From Vesta saturnalis (Eukaryota > Arthropoda > Insecta > Coleoptera > Lampyridae), in assembly GCA_036346205.1 (NCBI GenBank), contig JARFJB010000379.1, positions 4,198,501 through 4,262,500 of the forward strand: a stretch of 64,000 nt of DNA, given 5' to 3'. The notes beneath the pieces were generated by a model that saw only the letters and a program-made list of their open reading frames with translations, was not told where the DNA came from and did not search any database. Made by a program: the position numbers and the translations under genes. Of the stretch, positions 48,712 to 61,439 are shown in pieces; position 1 is the stretch's first letter; the number at the start of each line of letters is the position of its first letter.

Positions 48712-49449
48712 CCCACCTTCTCCTGCCGCTTTATCCTTTTTCACTTTCTGCATTGCCTCTCTTACTTACTCTTCTTTTATTCCTTCTCCTTCGTCTACTT
48801 GGCATTCATCAATTCCATGTCTTCCTTCTCCTTTTTGTCTCTGTTCCCGTTTCCAGAAAATTCCTAAAGTATTTCTCCTATTCCTTTATTTGTATTCCCG
48901 TTTGTGTCTCTCTTCTCTTCGTTCTTTTTTAAATATTTCCGTACATCTTCTGTTTTTATTTTCTTAACCTGTTCTACTTGTTTCGTTTTGTTTTCCTCCT
49001 TTTTACTCTCGCATGTTTTATTGTATTTTCTTACTGCTTGTTTATATTCTTCTGTTTCGGCCTTCCCCTTTTCCATTGCTTTAATATTCTTCTTGTCTTC
49101 ATCTTGGCCTCCTTGCATTCTCTATCCCACCAATTCTTCCTTCCCGTGTTCTCTGTCTTCCATCTTTTCAATTTGACCACTGCTTCCTCCATCTTTTCTC
49201 TCATTTCTTCCATACTTTCTTGTTCCATTTTCTCTTTGTACTTCTCTATGCTCTCATATGACCATACTTGTTTTGTTGTGTACTCCTCTTTCTTTTCCCT
49301 CTCTTCTATTTTTTCCCTTCCATTGCCAGGTCCAGGGGTTGGTGGTCAGATTCGACCCTCTCGCCTACCCTAAATGCCTTCACCTTTTCACCCGCTTGTG
49401 CGTTCATTATAATGTAATCCGCAAAGATGTTCTTGATATGTAGCTCTTC

Positions 49450-51480
49450 ATGCGAGAAACAGCTCCAGTGGTGATTAACGAAAGAGAATATGAATTTACA
49501 ATGGTATATTTAACCAAAAATACAATATTTCTTATGGCTGAATTCTTCAAAAACAAATATTGTCAACAAAATAATGCATTGCCATCTGCAAACAACAACA
49601 TATCCACAAACAAAGAAGTTTCGGGAAAAGTCATTTTAATTCAAAGTAAAGAAACGATATTCTGAAGGTATATGACTAGATGATGTCAATTTATTTTCAG
49701 GTAGTTCAAAGGATAAGATAATTGACTTTGTGAATGGGAATCGTCATGTGCCAATTACTGTGAAAAATTGGTTAAAGGGCAAATGTTCAAATTTACTATC
49801 GTACAATTACTGACCAGGTCAACTTTTACGTTAGTTGTTAGATATTTCTTCCAACAGCTGAAGCCACTCAAAATATAGGAATATATATTACCCAATTTAA
49901 TGCTTCTCGTTATACTTATTTTATGCAGGCGGGAGGCTATTATATGAATCACTTTACTTTATTTGTTGCAAAAAGTTCTTGTAACATAGAGGAAGGGTTT
50001 TTCGACTTTAGTAGCATTTGTACGTTTATGGAAGAGAGGAGTTTACCTAACGTCCTGTGGATTAGTGAGGACGGAACTAGAGTAACTAGTAAAATTGAGT
50101 ATGACTCAAAGACTAATAAGTTGGTAGGATTCACTATGCCATTAGTCAAAGGTATTCTTGCTATCGATTCGTTTTTAGCCACATCTGCAAAAGTAATACA
50201 GGGCCACTTTCAAAACGGTACCAGATGAAATTATGCCTATGTTATTATGGCTTAATCTCTATCACTAGCATCGCCAGGATATTGCCTTGCAGTCTTCGGC
50301 ATGGACAAGAAATTTACTACATTTGATATTACGAAAAGGTAGCAACATATAAAACAGAATTTCAGAAACCGAGGTGTTATTGTATTGGGTTTTGGATCTG
50401 ATAGAGATACACGTCTTTTGAAGGCAATGAGGCAAGGTAACCAATTGTCCTGTGCCGAAAGTACCTACATCACAACCCGAATGGATATGGTTTCGAGGAA
50501 ACTACGGTGTAGAAGATTGCGTTTCCTATGTTCAAGACACGGTACATACAGCCACCAAGTTACGCACCAGGTTACTTAACTTTAAAGTCATGCTAAAATT
50601 TGGCAATTACTTTGAAACAGCTAAACATTTGGATCAACTCATTACTGATCACTCTAAGGACCCACACTTGTTAATTGACATAAATTGGAAGATAAAAAAT
50701 GGACTTTAAAGCCGTAGATAAATTATGCTTAACAATCAAATATAAAATCGGAGAGCATTTTATATCATCCAAACTGCTATAGTTGTGTAGAATTAAATGC
50801 ATATTCACTAATTAATATTATCATAAATATCCGTAATAATCCACTTCCGTCAAGCGACATGTTCCTGCTCGTACTTTTTGGGAGTCATAATTGTGAACAG
50901 ACATTTAGGACTACTAGATCCTTAACGTCCACATATTCGACTGTTGTTAACTTTCGTGTTAAGGATATTATGGGACGTTTAGATAGAATTAAGACGGTGA
51001 ATATTATTATGCATGACCTAAAAGATGTCATTGTGTCTCCAAGAGAACAGAAAAGGAGAGAGAACATGTATATTCAAATAAATTCGGTGCCATTTACGAG
51101 TTTGAAAATCTTTACAGATGCTATTTTAGCCGACGCAGTAGATACTGTTCTGCGAGATGCACTGAGATGTACGTGAGAACTCGGAATTTCTGTCGCAAAG
51201 AACAGTGTGTACTCAATTCCATCGATAAAGGACCTCATAAACGACGGACGCCTAGGAGAAGATAAAGATCCACACATAGATGATTGACGCAAACATTGAT
51301 CATTCTGAGGATATTCCAGTCAATGGTCCGCCTAATCAACCTCTACATTATACGTCTCTTCCAATAGAAACTGAAAAAGTTGATGGAGAAGACGTGGACG
51401 ATCCGAACAGTAACTTGAATAAAGATTTATGCGGTTTATCTCATGCCGGGCTTATCTATAACTTAAGTAGCTAGGGGGGT
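49450..51480 (+). pseudogene. Unrecognised transposase-like gene, decayed
   Basis: I cannot assign this to a named family. A weak first part at 49450-49800 includes KVILIQSKE and HVPITVKNWLKGK. After a plausible intron acceptor (TTTTATGCAG at 49927) the frame reads FDFSSICTFMEERSLPNVLW, ISEDGTRVTSKIEYDSKTNK, LVGFTMPLVKGILAIDSFLA, then with stops NYAYVIMA, CLAVFGMDKKFTTFDITKR, VLGFGSDRDTRLLKAMR, a shift, IWFRGNYGVEDCVSYVQDTV, TKLRTRLLNFKVMLKFGNYF, a gap, LFGSHNCEQTFRTTRSLTST and DIMGRLDRIKTVNII. ISEDG, FGSDRD and CEQTFR could be D, D and E of an RNase H-like core. Three in-frame stops, a frameshift and a deletion near 50740-50850 make it a pseudogene. 51280-51474 is open and acidic. Confidence 0.5.
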
Positions 51481-52574
51481 TCTGGCTCACTTTTCACTTT
51501 TATTAGGATATCTAAATTTGCCTTGCGTCAAGAATTATGAGAAACTACCACCAGAAATAGTGAATGAGGTCTATATGTCCGAGTCTCTGTTGGTAATAAA
51601 TCAAAAGTTATCAGAAAGTGTTCGCTCTACTGGTGGAGGAAAGTAAGCATAGGGTCAGTACAGATGGACTAAAACACTTTGTTACTAACAATACAAAAAG
51701 ACGCGAGAAGACTGGGGTATTAGTTGAATTGATTCAGAAAGTTCAAACAGTTCTGCAGATTTTGCACTAATTACATATGACAACAGTACAAACACGGAAA
51801 CGTTCTCAGACCAGCATGTTCACATGGAACTCGGCTTAGAAGTTAAGGGAACTGAAGAAAAATGGAGGAAAATGGATATATAACTGCACACTCCAATTCA
51901 TTGTTGTCAATTTCAGTAGACATAAATAATTTATATGCAGTTTATTATAACGAGGGCTAGTTTGTTGGAAAACATATCAAAACTATTGATGGTAGTGCCG
52001 ATAAAGCAATATGGAAATGATATTTTTGAAACAAAATAAACAAAAAAGGTGCGAATTTAAATGGCGTGGAAAAGTAGACGTGTCAAATGTAGAAACACGC
52101 TATGTCCTTTTTGGCCCTATGCCAATAAAATAGAATGAATCGAACATTTTCAGCATTATCTACAGTTAATGTATGCCTTGGTTACTTGGTACTGTTTCCG
52201 TTTAATAAGCAAATTTTACGAATTCTTTAAACATTAATAGCCGTTCACCAACCAATACTTCAATTACCAGGTAAATACAGGTATTAATAACCATAAGGGC
52301 TGGTTTATCCACCTGCTGGTAACTTTACCATGAACATAATTACCATAGCAACCATGTTGGCTAAATTGTTTCCATGATAATTACCAGAGGATGGATATTA
52401 CGAGGGCAAATAAGGTAAAAATTGGCCTGTTTATATTTACAATGGTTTATGATGAACTACAGTGATTTATGAGGGTTTATAGTGCTTTATTAGAGATTTA
52501 TAGGGATTTACTTGTGATTTGGTAGAATTCAAAGAGATTTATTTGCCAAAAAGGATTTATAATGTACACACTTT
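51481..52574 (+). other. Possible 3' continuation of the unrecognised gene, then nothing
   Basis: Short plus-strand phrases persist at about 51478-51640 (ARGVLAHFSLLLGYLNLPCV, EIVNEVYMSESLLVINQKLS) and may belong to the same gene. After about 52130 I see no coding sequence. 52290-52390 has repeated TTACCA/TGGTAA strings. Confidence 0.3.

Positions 52575-52630
<56 letters not shown>
52575..52630. repeat. (TA)n microsatellite
   Basis: TA run of about 54 bases. Confidence 0.97.
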
Positions 52631-52633
<3 letters not shown>

Positions 52634-53744
52634 CAGTTTTGTATTAGAAACTGTTGTCAGAAAATAATATCTAAAATGTAATTGTCTTTAAAAAATGCTT
52701 ATGGTGTCTGTTACAAATTGTTAATCATACACACGTATGCAAAATTTTTGTATTGTAAAAACGATTAAATATTATATACAGCCTATCTTGGCGTATTAGA
52801 CACTTTATAATCATCTTGGAGTGTAAAATGACATATTGGTAGAGTACTAACGACATAAGAGTATTACAAAGTTCATTTGCTATACAGGTTACCCAAAAAT
52901 AAAAATAATCTTTACAAATACTTATTAGTAACATTTTTTAGAAAAACTGTTCGATTATTATGAGTTTCTGGCATAGAGGATTCACAGCTAATAATTTTTT
53001 TTACAAAAGTTATTTTATGTTGCACAGATTATTCCATACAAGACTCTTATGTCAGTGCAGCTTTTCAACCCGCTTAATCCTTTTATATCAGTAGTATTAT
53101 CGCCATTGTTGCCCAGAACAGTTTCTGGCTACGACTACGGTCTATTTTTCAACTTCAATAAGTCCAAGGCAGGTTGCATATATTTTGAGAATCGAAGCGA
53201 TTTTATGTATTCCCGCCGCCTGAATGCTACATTTACCTAGATTATAGAAAATAGTATGTTTAGCGTGACGTACTATTTTCTTATGCACGAAGCCATAAGT
53301 ATTTTTTTCGTGAAATAAATCTATATTGAGCATGCGCTGGCCACATATGATATTCACGTAGTTCACCAAGAGTCAGAGACAACAGTAAAAAACCGAGCTT
53401 TGTACGTTCTCGTTGTATTATTTATCACTAAGAGAATCCGTCATTCAACTGTTTTTGAATTATGCAGTGTATCGCATCGTGTAGCCCAAAATGACAACTA
53501 CCTGTAAATAACTTTAAACGTCAAGCATTAGTTTTCATTGATGACATACCTTTCGCATTAGATAGTTATCATTCTCTGACCTCTCTTAGATTTGTTCTCC
53601 TCATTCGATATAGCTTTGTCTTCTTTGCTGCATACTAACGTTCTATAGTTTCAAAAACGCAAATGTCTAAAATAATTTTATATCAATATATTTATTAATT
53701 CTTATAGTGTTTGGGTGCACGGAATAATACTCCCATAAAGACAC
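52631..53744. other. No gene seen
   Basis: AT-rich. Frames are short and without motif. Confidence 0.5.
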
Positions 53745-54545
53745 AAGGTGTCAAAGTTTCAAAAACATGTTGATTTTTGAAATATTTCCAAAACGAAAAA
53801 AGATATTTTTCTCATGCTTGCATAAACAGAGATATAAAGTACATTGGTTTTAGTTTATTAATACGTTTTTATTATGTACAGTGGCGTAGAATGCAATGAT
53901 AGATCAACCCTTTAATCCCTAATTTCTGCGCCAACGGAGTAAATTGGCTTTTTTTTTATTAAAATACGAAATCTTGATGTTTTTCAGATAAAAAAGATAT
54001 ACTTTTTCTAAATCGATAACTTTAACAGTTTCTAAGACATTTTCATGTTTAGGTATTTATTACCAACTGCTCAGGCAGGTTCTTAACTTTGACACCTTGT
54101 ATCTCGAAAACGAAGCACTATTGGAGTTACGTTTATATGAAAGTGTTGTGTTAAAATGATTAGATCTATCGGTTCCTGAAGTTACGTGTATTCTTGCCGA
54201 AACACTGAATTTCACGTTTTGATGTTGTTTCCCAAGTACTACAGAATAACCTACCTAAGCAGTTGATAATAAATACCTAAAAATGCAAATATCTTAGAAC
54301 CTGTTAAACATATCCCTTTAGATAAAGTATACCTTTTTTTATTTGAAAAACATCAAGGTTTCGCATTTTAATTAAAAAAAATCCAATTTACTCCATTTGC
54401 GTAGAAATTAGGGATTAAAAGGTTGCTCTACGCCTTGCGTTCTACGACTCTGTACATAATAAAAACGTATTAATAACCAATGTACTTTATATCTCTATTT
54501 ATTATACCAAGAATGAGAAAAATATATTTTTTCTCCAATCACCTA
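53745..54545. mobile_element. Foldback element with about 290-base arms
   Basis: 53790-54085 and 54245-54545 are inverted copies sharing GAGATATAAAGTACATTGGT, TAATACGTTTTTATTATGTA and TTTAATCCCTAATTTCT. Inside the left half a separate 16-base inverted pair, ACAAGGTGTCAAAGTT at 53745 and its complement at 54091, suggests a smaller element was involved. No coding sequence. Confidence 0.75.
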
Positions 54546-54756
54546 AATAATAAAATATTGTGACAGTATTTCGTACCAAAAGTAGGATTCCAACGTGTTC
54601 CCATAGCAACTGTACAAAAAGTAATTTTCTCTTTGTCCTAGTACAAGTAATTTGACCTTGATCACACATCAGCGCTGTGTTGACTGATGTTCATGGGATG
54701 TCATTATTTCAATAACTATAATTTCAGAATTCTCACATGTTCATCGCAAACATTGT

Positions 54757-56413
54757 TTTTCCACTTCGTGGATTAAAAGTACTATTTGGTTCCCCCATTT
54801 CGGGGACTGAAGTGTTACTTTTAATCTCTAGGGATTAAAAAATAATGTAATCCTCCGAGGATTAAAAAATAAATAATTCACTCTACTAAATAATTTTATT
54901 AATAAAAATCAGCAATTAACATTCAAGATAACATCTACCTTTGATTAACATTTACGTATATATTTACATTTGTACAGTTATTAAAGTTAAAAAATGTACC
55001 AAAATCGTTGTTCTTAGAATTAAGAACATTATTGAATGATGTTGAAACAATAGATGCATTGATAGTATTGATTTGGTTTTCTGAATCAATTTTTTTTCAT
55101 TTTCATGCTCAAAAATTTTTTCTGCTATAATTTTTTTGTTATTTATAGAGCTTTCAACATATCCCTCAGCCACTGAAGACGACTTCCAACCTCCGTGTCT
55201 TTTGAGAACGTCGACATTTGCTCCAAAATTGGCTAATAAAGACGCCGACGTGCGTCGAAAACAATGACCGATGTATAAAGAGGGTTCAGGAAGTTTAAAA
55301 AATGTTGCAATTCTTTGGGGTAGTTTTCTAAAGGCATTTTTTCCAATGGGTTGAGTTGAACATCTCCGGTCTTTATATTGGACAAAAAATCGTGAATGGT
55401 TTGTGTCAGGTTTTCTTAAAGCAATGTAATTTCTGTATAGTTTTGTAACATCGACTGGGTGATTCGCTGAATTCTGAACAACGAATACTCGATCAATATT
55501 GTTCCTTGCATGTTTTATATTAACTAAGATAGAGTACCCCATATCTGTAACATTGTGGATTGCTAATTCAACTAATTCGTTTCCTCTACACGCTCCTGCT
55601 CCACCCATGATCAGTGCAACCTAAAAATTGAGCACAGTGTGAAAATATCTATCAAAAAATTTATAGACGTTATATTACTCACCTTGACCATTAAAAAATG
55701 GTCGCCTGGAGCTTGAATTAGGAATTGATAGACTTGTTCATCAGTAAGAACTTCTGACTTCTTTAGCTTATAGCAGTCATTTTTTCTTTTCAGAAAAGCT
55801 TTTAATTTCGGATATTGGGATGTCAATATTACTTTTCACCGTTCCCATCGATTTCACCATGGAATAATTCGCCCACAAGGTGGAAGCACGTACAGTTTTG
55901 CTTTTTTCATTGAAATATGCTAAAAAGACATTTTCATTGGTGTGATTTTGTATCTTCTTTTGACTGCACTATGTTATAAAATCTTCATAAGATTTTTCAT
56001 ACACTTTTCTGGATTTTGAGGGCAATAGTTGGTTAACAGCCTCTTCAGCCGCTACTTCAATATCAAACTCATCCATTTTCGCAACTACGCGTCGTCAACA
56101 GACGAAGTTTTCACAATGGCGAATGTTGTTTATTATTTATTTACTTGTTGTTATGGCATTGAAACATCTGGGATTTTAAAAATAATTCATAAATTTCATT
56201 AGCCTTGAATAGTGTAGCTTCTTTGTCAAAGTGACTTTTCTAATAATTTAAATTTATCATAGATGTAATATTTTAATTTTCAGAAAATAATATAATTATT
56301 TCTATTATTACTCCACGAAGTGGAAAAAATAGTGTAGATACCACGGGATTGAAGTTCGTTAATCTCAACTCTATTCGTGGGATTAAATGAGTCACTTCAA
56401 TCCCTTGATATCT
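54757..56413 (-). mobile_element. Crypton-like element with palindromic ends
   Basis: Both ends carry CCACTTCGTGG or its complement (54761-54771 and 56312-56322) and repeated GGGATTAAA motifs in both directions. The left end forms a string of short hairpins (CCCCATTTCGGGG, TAATCCTCCGAGGATTA). Cryptons lack classic terminal inverted repeats, so the limits given are approximate. Confidence 0.55.
54964..56077 (-). pseudogene. Crypton-type tyrosine recombinase, copy 2, with intron
   Basis: From ATG 56077: MDEFDIEVAAEEAVNQLLPS, KSRKVYEKSYEDFIT, a TAG, NENVFLAYF, STLWANYSMVKS, a frameshift near 55830, then KKSEVLTDEQVYQFLIQAPG and DHFLMVK. A canonical intron at 55621-55682 (AAG|GTGAGTAA ... TTTTTAG|GTTG, 62 bases, phase 0) joins to VALIMGGAGACRGNELVELA (catalytic Arg), LPEPSLYIGHCFRRTSASLL (HxxR), VLKRHGGWKSSSVAEGYVES (Trp and nucleophile Tyr). 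The full catalytic set R, HxxR, W, Y is present. Only the TAG and one shift prevent reading, so it is the best-kept of the three copies. About 350 residues, normal for single-gene Cryptons. Confidence 0.82.
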
Positions 56414-56702
56414 AATGTACTATTTCAGCCATAAGTAAGTACATATTGATATTCAATATAATTTCGCGTTTTATTTTCGTTTTAAGCAAGTGCAGGGTAA
56501 GGTTACTGAAATGTTTTCAATGATTATATTGTCTGAACAGAATTTGAGAAATTTGCAATCGCCGGTTGCGCCATCTATCTTCACATTATTTCATCATCTG
56601 TAAAATTTAAAATTTACCGAAGTAATATCCAATAAATATTAATTACAAACTACAGAGTGTTTTTTCTTTCATTAAATAATAGTCATTTTCTATAAAATAG
56701 AA

Positions 56703-57640
56703 ATGTTTCAAACTGATAGTGACGTGAACTGCACTCCGCCGGAGATTAAAGAGGCGGCAAAACAGGCCACTTTAGATTTACTCCCTGCAAAATCACGGAA
56801 AGTTCATGAAAATGCTTACATGCGCTTTCTAACGTGGCGAAGTAGTAAGAAAGCAAACTCTTTTTCGGAGAATGTAATCATTGCTTATCTCGCCGATTTA
56901 GCTATGACCATAAAGCCATCAACACTTTGGAGTCATTATCCAATGTTGAAATCGACATTAAATGTAAAGCTGGTGACATACCTAAAATGTAAGTCCCATG
57001 GTTATCAGCCTAAAAAATCAAAAACACTTACAAAAGAAGAAGTTCAAAAATTTTTAAATGAAGCTCCAGATTCCAAATACTTAATGACTAAGATAAAAAA
57101 AAATACTCCTTTTGATTCTAAAATTGAAATATTTTAGGCTTGTCTGGTTTTTAGCGTGGCAGGAGCATTACGTCGTGATGAATCAGATATCTCTGATTTA
57201 GGCATTGTTTTATAAATAAAAGTGCCGGACACTAAAACCAAAAAACACGATCATTCACAATTACTAGTGAACAATACTTACAGTTATACAGGAAATATTT
57301 GTTATTACGTCCACTTCGTATTGATAACGATCGATTCTTTATTAAATATCAAAATGGGAAGTGTCACAGACAAGTTGTTGTTGTACACAAGCTGGCATCA
57401 ACCACTCAGGAAGTAGCCTCTTACTTAGGTTTGCGAGATTTAAATATGTATAGTGGTCATTGCCTAAGAAGAACATCTGCTACACTGTTGATGAATGCAG
57501 GTTCAAATATGAGTGCATTGAAACGGCATGGAGGGTGGCAATCGACAAGTGTATCAGAGGGTTTTATTGTTGAATCTGTAACACAAATGATAAAAACATC
57601 AAACCAGATCCGAAATAGAGACACTAAGGCACACAATTAA
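56703..57640 (+). pseudogene. Crypton-type tyrosine recombinase, copy 3
   Basis: Exon 1 is fully open: MFQTDSDVNCTPPEIKEAAK, LLPAKSRKVHENAYMRFLTW, ENVIIAYLADLAM, STLWSHYPMLKSTLN, KTLTKEEVQKFLNEAPDSKY, LMTK. The intron site is recognisable but its donor reads AAG|AT instead of GT; the acceptor ATTTTAG lies at 57136. Exon 2 continues CLVFSVAGALRRDESDISDL (Arg), then in shifted frames LRIDNDRFFIKYQNGK, LGLRDLNMYSGHCLRRTSAT (HxxR), LKRHGGWQSTSVSEGFIVES. The nucleophile Tyr of EGY is Phe here. Donor loss, stops and the Y-to-F change make it inactive. It lies head to head with copy 2, starting about 630 bases from that copy's start. Confidence 0.82.
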
Positions 57641-60150
57641 CTGGATCTTAATCCGGAACCATAACCTTCCACCAGTAGTTCATAATTCAATTTAGTTGCT
57701 ACACTTCCTAACCAACCCGTCCAATTTAAACAACTGCCTAAATTTGGGCTATAAACATTACTTTCAATGTAAATAGCAATTAATTTTCAATTCCTTTAAT
57801 TTTTTTAGTTTATATTTGTTCGTTCTATGTTTATTAACTTCGTCCAGCATTAAATTAAATTTACTTTGTGTTCCTGCTGTCTTAGATTATTTAATAGAAA
57901 CGTGGTAACGATAAAAACTAAAAGGTTATAAAAAGTAATTTCGTGTCGATAAGGGACAAGAAATGAAGGGTTCCCAAACAAATAGTGAACTGCAAATAAA
58001 TCTCTGAATATAAAAGTAAAAGTGGTTGGAGAAAAAGTTTTATGTTTTATTCGTCCAAAAAATGCGTTAAGTCGTTTCTAGATGTTTAGCACCCATAATA
58101 AAGAAACACTATTTCTAAATTTAAAATAACTAAAACATTCATTTTCTCTTCCCAATGGGTCAAAGAGTATTTTTTCGCATAAAAGTCTAAAAATGCGCAA
58201 TGGATAATTTTAGTGAAGAAGCATAAATGATATCGTTACGGATATGACAGTATTCTTTAATCAATTATTAACTGTGTTTTTTACAACGTGGTGTTTTGGA
58301 TATCATCCACAATCGACTGGAAAAACGAAAAAATCTCACTCAACATGTGACGTGAAACCACAGGATACTTCGCAATTATGACGTAACATTCCACCACAAT
58401 AAACAAACAAAAAATGCAAAAGCATGAGGTAAATAGATACTAGGCTGGTTTACTAATGCGGTCATGTGTCTGATAATAACCTAATTTTAGCAATACAAAT
58501 ATTACATGCTTGCTACTAGACCATACGTAAATTACTAATGCGGCTGCTTAACCGAAGAGTTGAAAGTTTGATTAGTCCACCATTTATCGATGGGATAGTG
58601 GTTTATTACAGCAGTTTTTTCGCCTAATCATATACCTATACGTAAGAAAGAGGCCCATAATAGCACTCGATCACGTATAAATTTTGGATAAATGTTTGAC
58701 ATATAATTACAATTAAAGTCGCTAGTAAATATTGTTCATTATGAATTAAATTAACTATAATTTCCTTGATTACTAAATAAACACTAACCTATCTAAACCT
58801 TTATACAGCATTAATTTCTAACTCGGCGCTATGCAATCAATTAATTTTGATTCTGGAATGTCAACATGTTATAGATTTTACACTATTAAGAGAGTTAATC
58901 GTTTGATAAAAGTTATCCTTGATTACGTACTTAGCAACATAAATTGTTGCTACACGTGAGATCAAACGCGTTTGGGTTATCTTGCACAAAATTAAAAGTG
59001 CGTTATCTTTATAACCCCATTTGTTAAAACGCATTTTATTTATGATAAGAAAGTATACGGAAGTCTAATTACAACAAACATTGAAACTTCCAATACGGAA
59101 AAAAGTGAGAGTGTTATTTGGAATTACCGCTAAAAGAGAATCCGGATTTTACGAAATCTTTATAAACTTTCTAATTTTATATACCGTATCCTGTTATCTG
59201 AGCTGTCACTATTACGCTTTTGTATACAACTTAGAATCTATCATTTGTAAATTCCGTATTAACTACGTTTAAACTCTTGCTACTGTATAACAAAGAGCAA
59301 ATAATGGTATTGATTCCACTGAGTTTAATTGTGCTCACTATTTTGTAAACAATATAGCAACGTACCAAATAACACTCAATTGAAACCTTAGACTTCGTAT
59401 CCCTAAATTACGCTATACAAAACCAGACGTTCGAAAGGTTGATATTGGGTGAATGTACCCAGAGAAGGTCTGATAATGTATTTTTACGAAACGCATTTCA
59501 AGTTTTTACTGGATAATGTTAATTATGAATACAGCTTCAAAATTAATTTTATAAAATTTAAAAGTATTTTTCAAAATATTTGTACAAGTTGAATTATAAC
59601 TTTTATCACCATATACATACATCCAAAGTAGTTGTAAATGTTTTTTCTTCTTATTTGTTTGGATTATTACAACGTAAAATTGTTTTTTTAATGTTATGCA
59701 ATTTATTTTATCTTTGTAAGATCGAGTTTAAAAACACAATTTAAATCCTAAGCAACTCTAGTTTTTGATACGATGCTAATAATTACTAATAATTGCTAAT
59801 ACATTACACCAAATGTGTAATGTACAGGTTTATTTCAAATTGGAAAAAAGGAAAAGCAACGTTCCATTCCCTCCCCAGTGAGGAGGGCGGGCTGCTCGAG
59901 CTTTCCACGTTCCTTCAGCCACAACGATGCATTCCCAACATACATACATAAGTACATATACGAGCCCTGTCTCAGTGAAGTTGGCCCATCTGTCAAAATT
60001 ATGTTTTTAAAGAGATTTACCATTATTAACGAAAAACTTAAAATTACAATATATTTCTGATAAAATACGGTCTGTTTATTCAATTTTGGCTTAAAATACT
60101 ATATTTTTTGTAAAAGAGAAAAAATATCTTACCAATTCAAAAAACTCTCA
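57641..60150. other. No gene seen
   Basis: AT-rich. A GC-richer patch at 59865-59930 and a possible element end near 59965 (TCAGTGAAGTTGGCCCATCT) precede the Tc1 remnant. Frames are unrecognised. Confidence 0.5.
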
Positions 60151-60242
60151 AATGAAGAAAATCGACCAAACATCAAATTACCATTACGTTACATCTCCTC
60201 CTCGATCGATAACTGCTCCGATTCGTCTTGGCATTATGTTAA

Positions 60243-61205
60243 CTAATGTCTGGCAATCATCTGGTGTAAAACCGATCCAAATTTCTTGGAGACGGATTCG
60301 CAATTCTGGAAAGTTTCTTGCGGATTTGCTCGTAGCTTTTTCTTCATGATATGCCACAAGGTTTCAATCGGCGACAGATCTGGACTACTAGACCTCCAAT
60401 TTAAAATGAAAGATTGTGTTTCAACATTAAATCTTTGCATTCTTTAGCCGTATGACAAGCGGCGACATCTTGTTGGAAGGTATATTCGATATTATTTAAA
60501 CAGATTTGTCCAATTTTGGATATTAAGTTATTTTCCAACTTATTAATGTACTTATCAGCATTCATAATACCTACCACAAAGTGTATGTTTCCCACTCCAC
60601 TAGCTGACATGGATGCCCAAATCATAACAGAAGCCGGAAACTTAACCTTTTTAAGACAATCATTCTGAAATACTTCTTCTTTAGTTCTTATGACATGACT
60701 CCTACTATCACCAACGCAAACTTCAAATTTGGCTTCATCACTCCAAATAATGGAGTTCCATTGGTTGGACCATAATTTGTGTTCCTTTGCCTATGCTAGT
60801 CTATTTTTCTTCTGAATCGTTGTCAGTAAGGGTTTCTCTTTTGCTTATGAAATATTGAATTAGTAACGAACAAAAAACAAAAATAATTTAAGCTTACGTT
60901 GTAAGTTTTAAATCCCAGTTTTTTTGGCAGCTCTGTGACAAGTTGTTCTTCAATTGATTAGCACGCCGATTTTGCTTGATAATCCTTTTTAGAGCTCTCA
61001 AGTTTGTATTGGAATAATGCGGATGGCTTCCATTTCTCGGTTTTTGAACCTCAGATCCAGTTGGTCTGTACAGTTTAATAATATTTCGGACTATATACCT
61101 CGATTTATTAACACTTTCAGCGATTTGGGAAGCATTTTGGCCTTTTAAATGTAAGTTAATGATCACTTTTCTTATTTCGTCAGAAACAGCTTTACCACGA
61201 GTCAT
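60243..61205 (-). pseudogene. Tc1-family transposase
   Basis: The enzyme would move Tc1 elements at TA sites. From ATG 61205: MTRGKAVSDEIRKVIINLHL, KGQNASQIAESVNKSRYIVR and NIIKLYRPTGS form the first HTH, and ALKRIIKQNRRANQ begins the second. A shift near 60895 follows. Then IIWSDEAKFEVCVGDSRSHV (first Asp), SVMIWASMSASGVG, GIMNADKYINKLENNL, YTFQQDVAACHTAKECKDLM (second Asp), a one-base shift near 60430, SPDLSPIETLWHIMKKKLR (Glu). D and E are about 34-35 residues apart, as in DD34E. The catalytic triad is complete; frameshifts and a missing central part are the damage. I could not define both terminal repeats. Confidence 0.85.
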
Positions 61206-61439
61206 TTTTAGTTGTTAACAACACCAAAGCACGAAAATTAATTAAAACGTAAAAATCGGCTTGTGAAAGCGTCAACTGTTTTCATTTGTTTTACAAAGCC
61301 TACCTTCATTTTATTGAAACGGATAAACCGACCATTCTACTTAAGTTGTCACCATCATGTATTTTGCTAAACATAAATGATTTTACAAAGAAGACAATTT
61401 CGAAATAAAAATATCAAGTTAAAAATGTCGACACATAGC

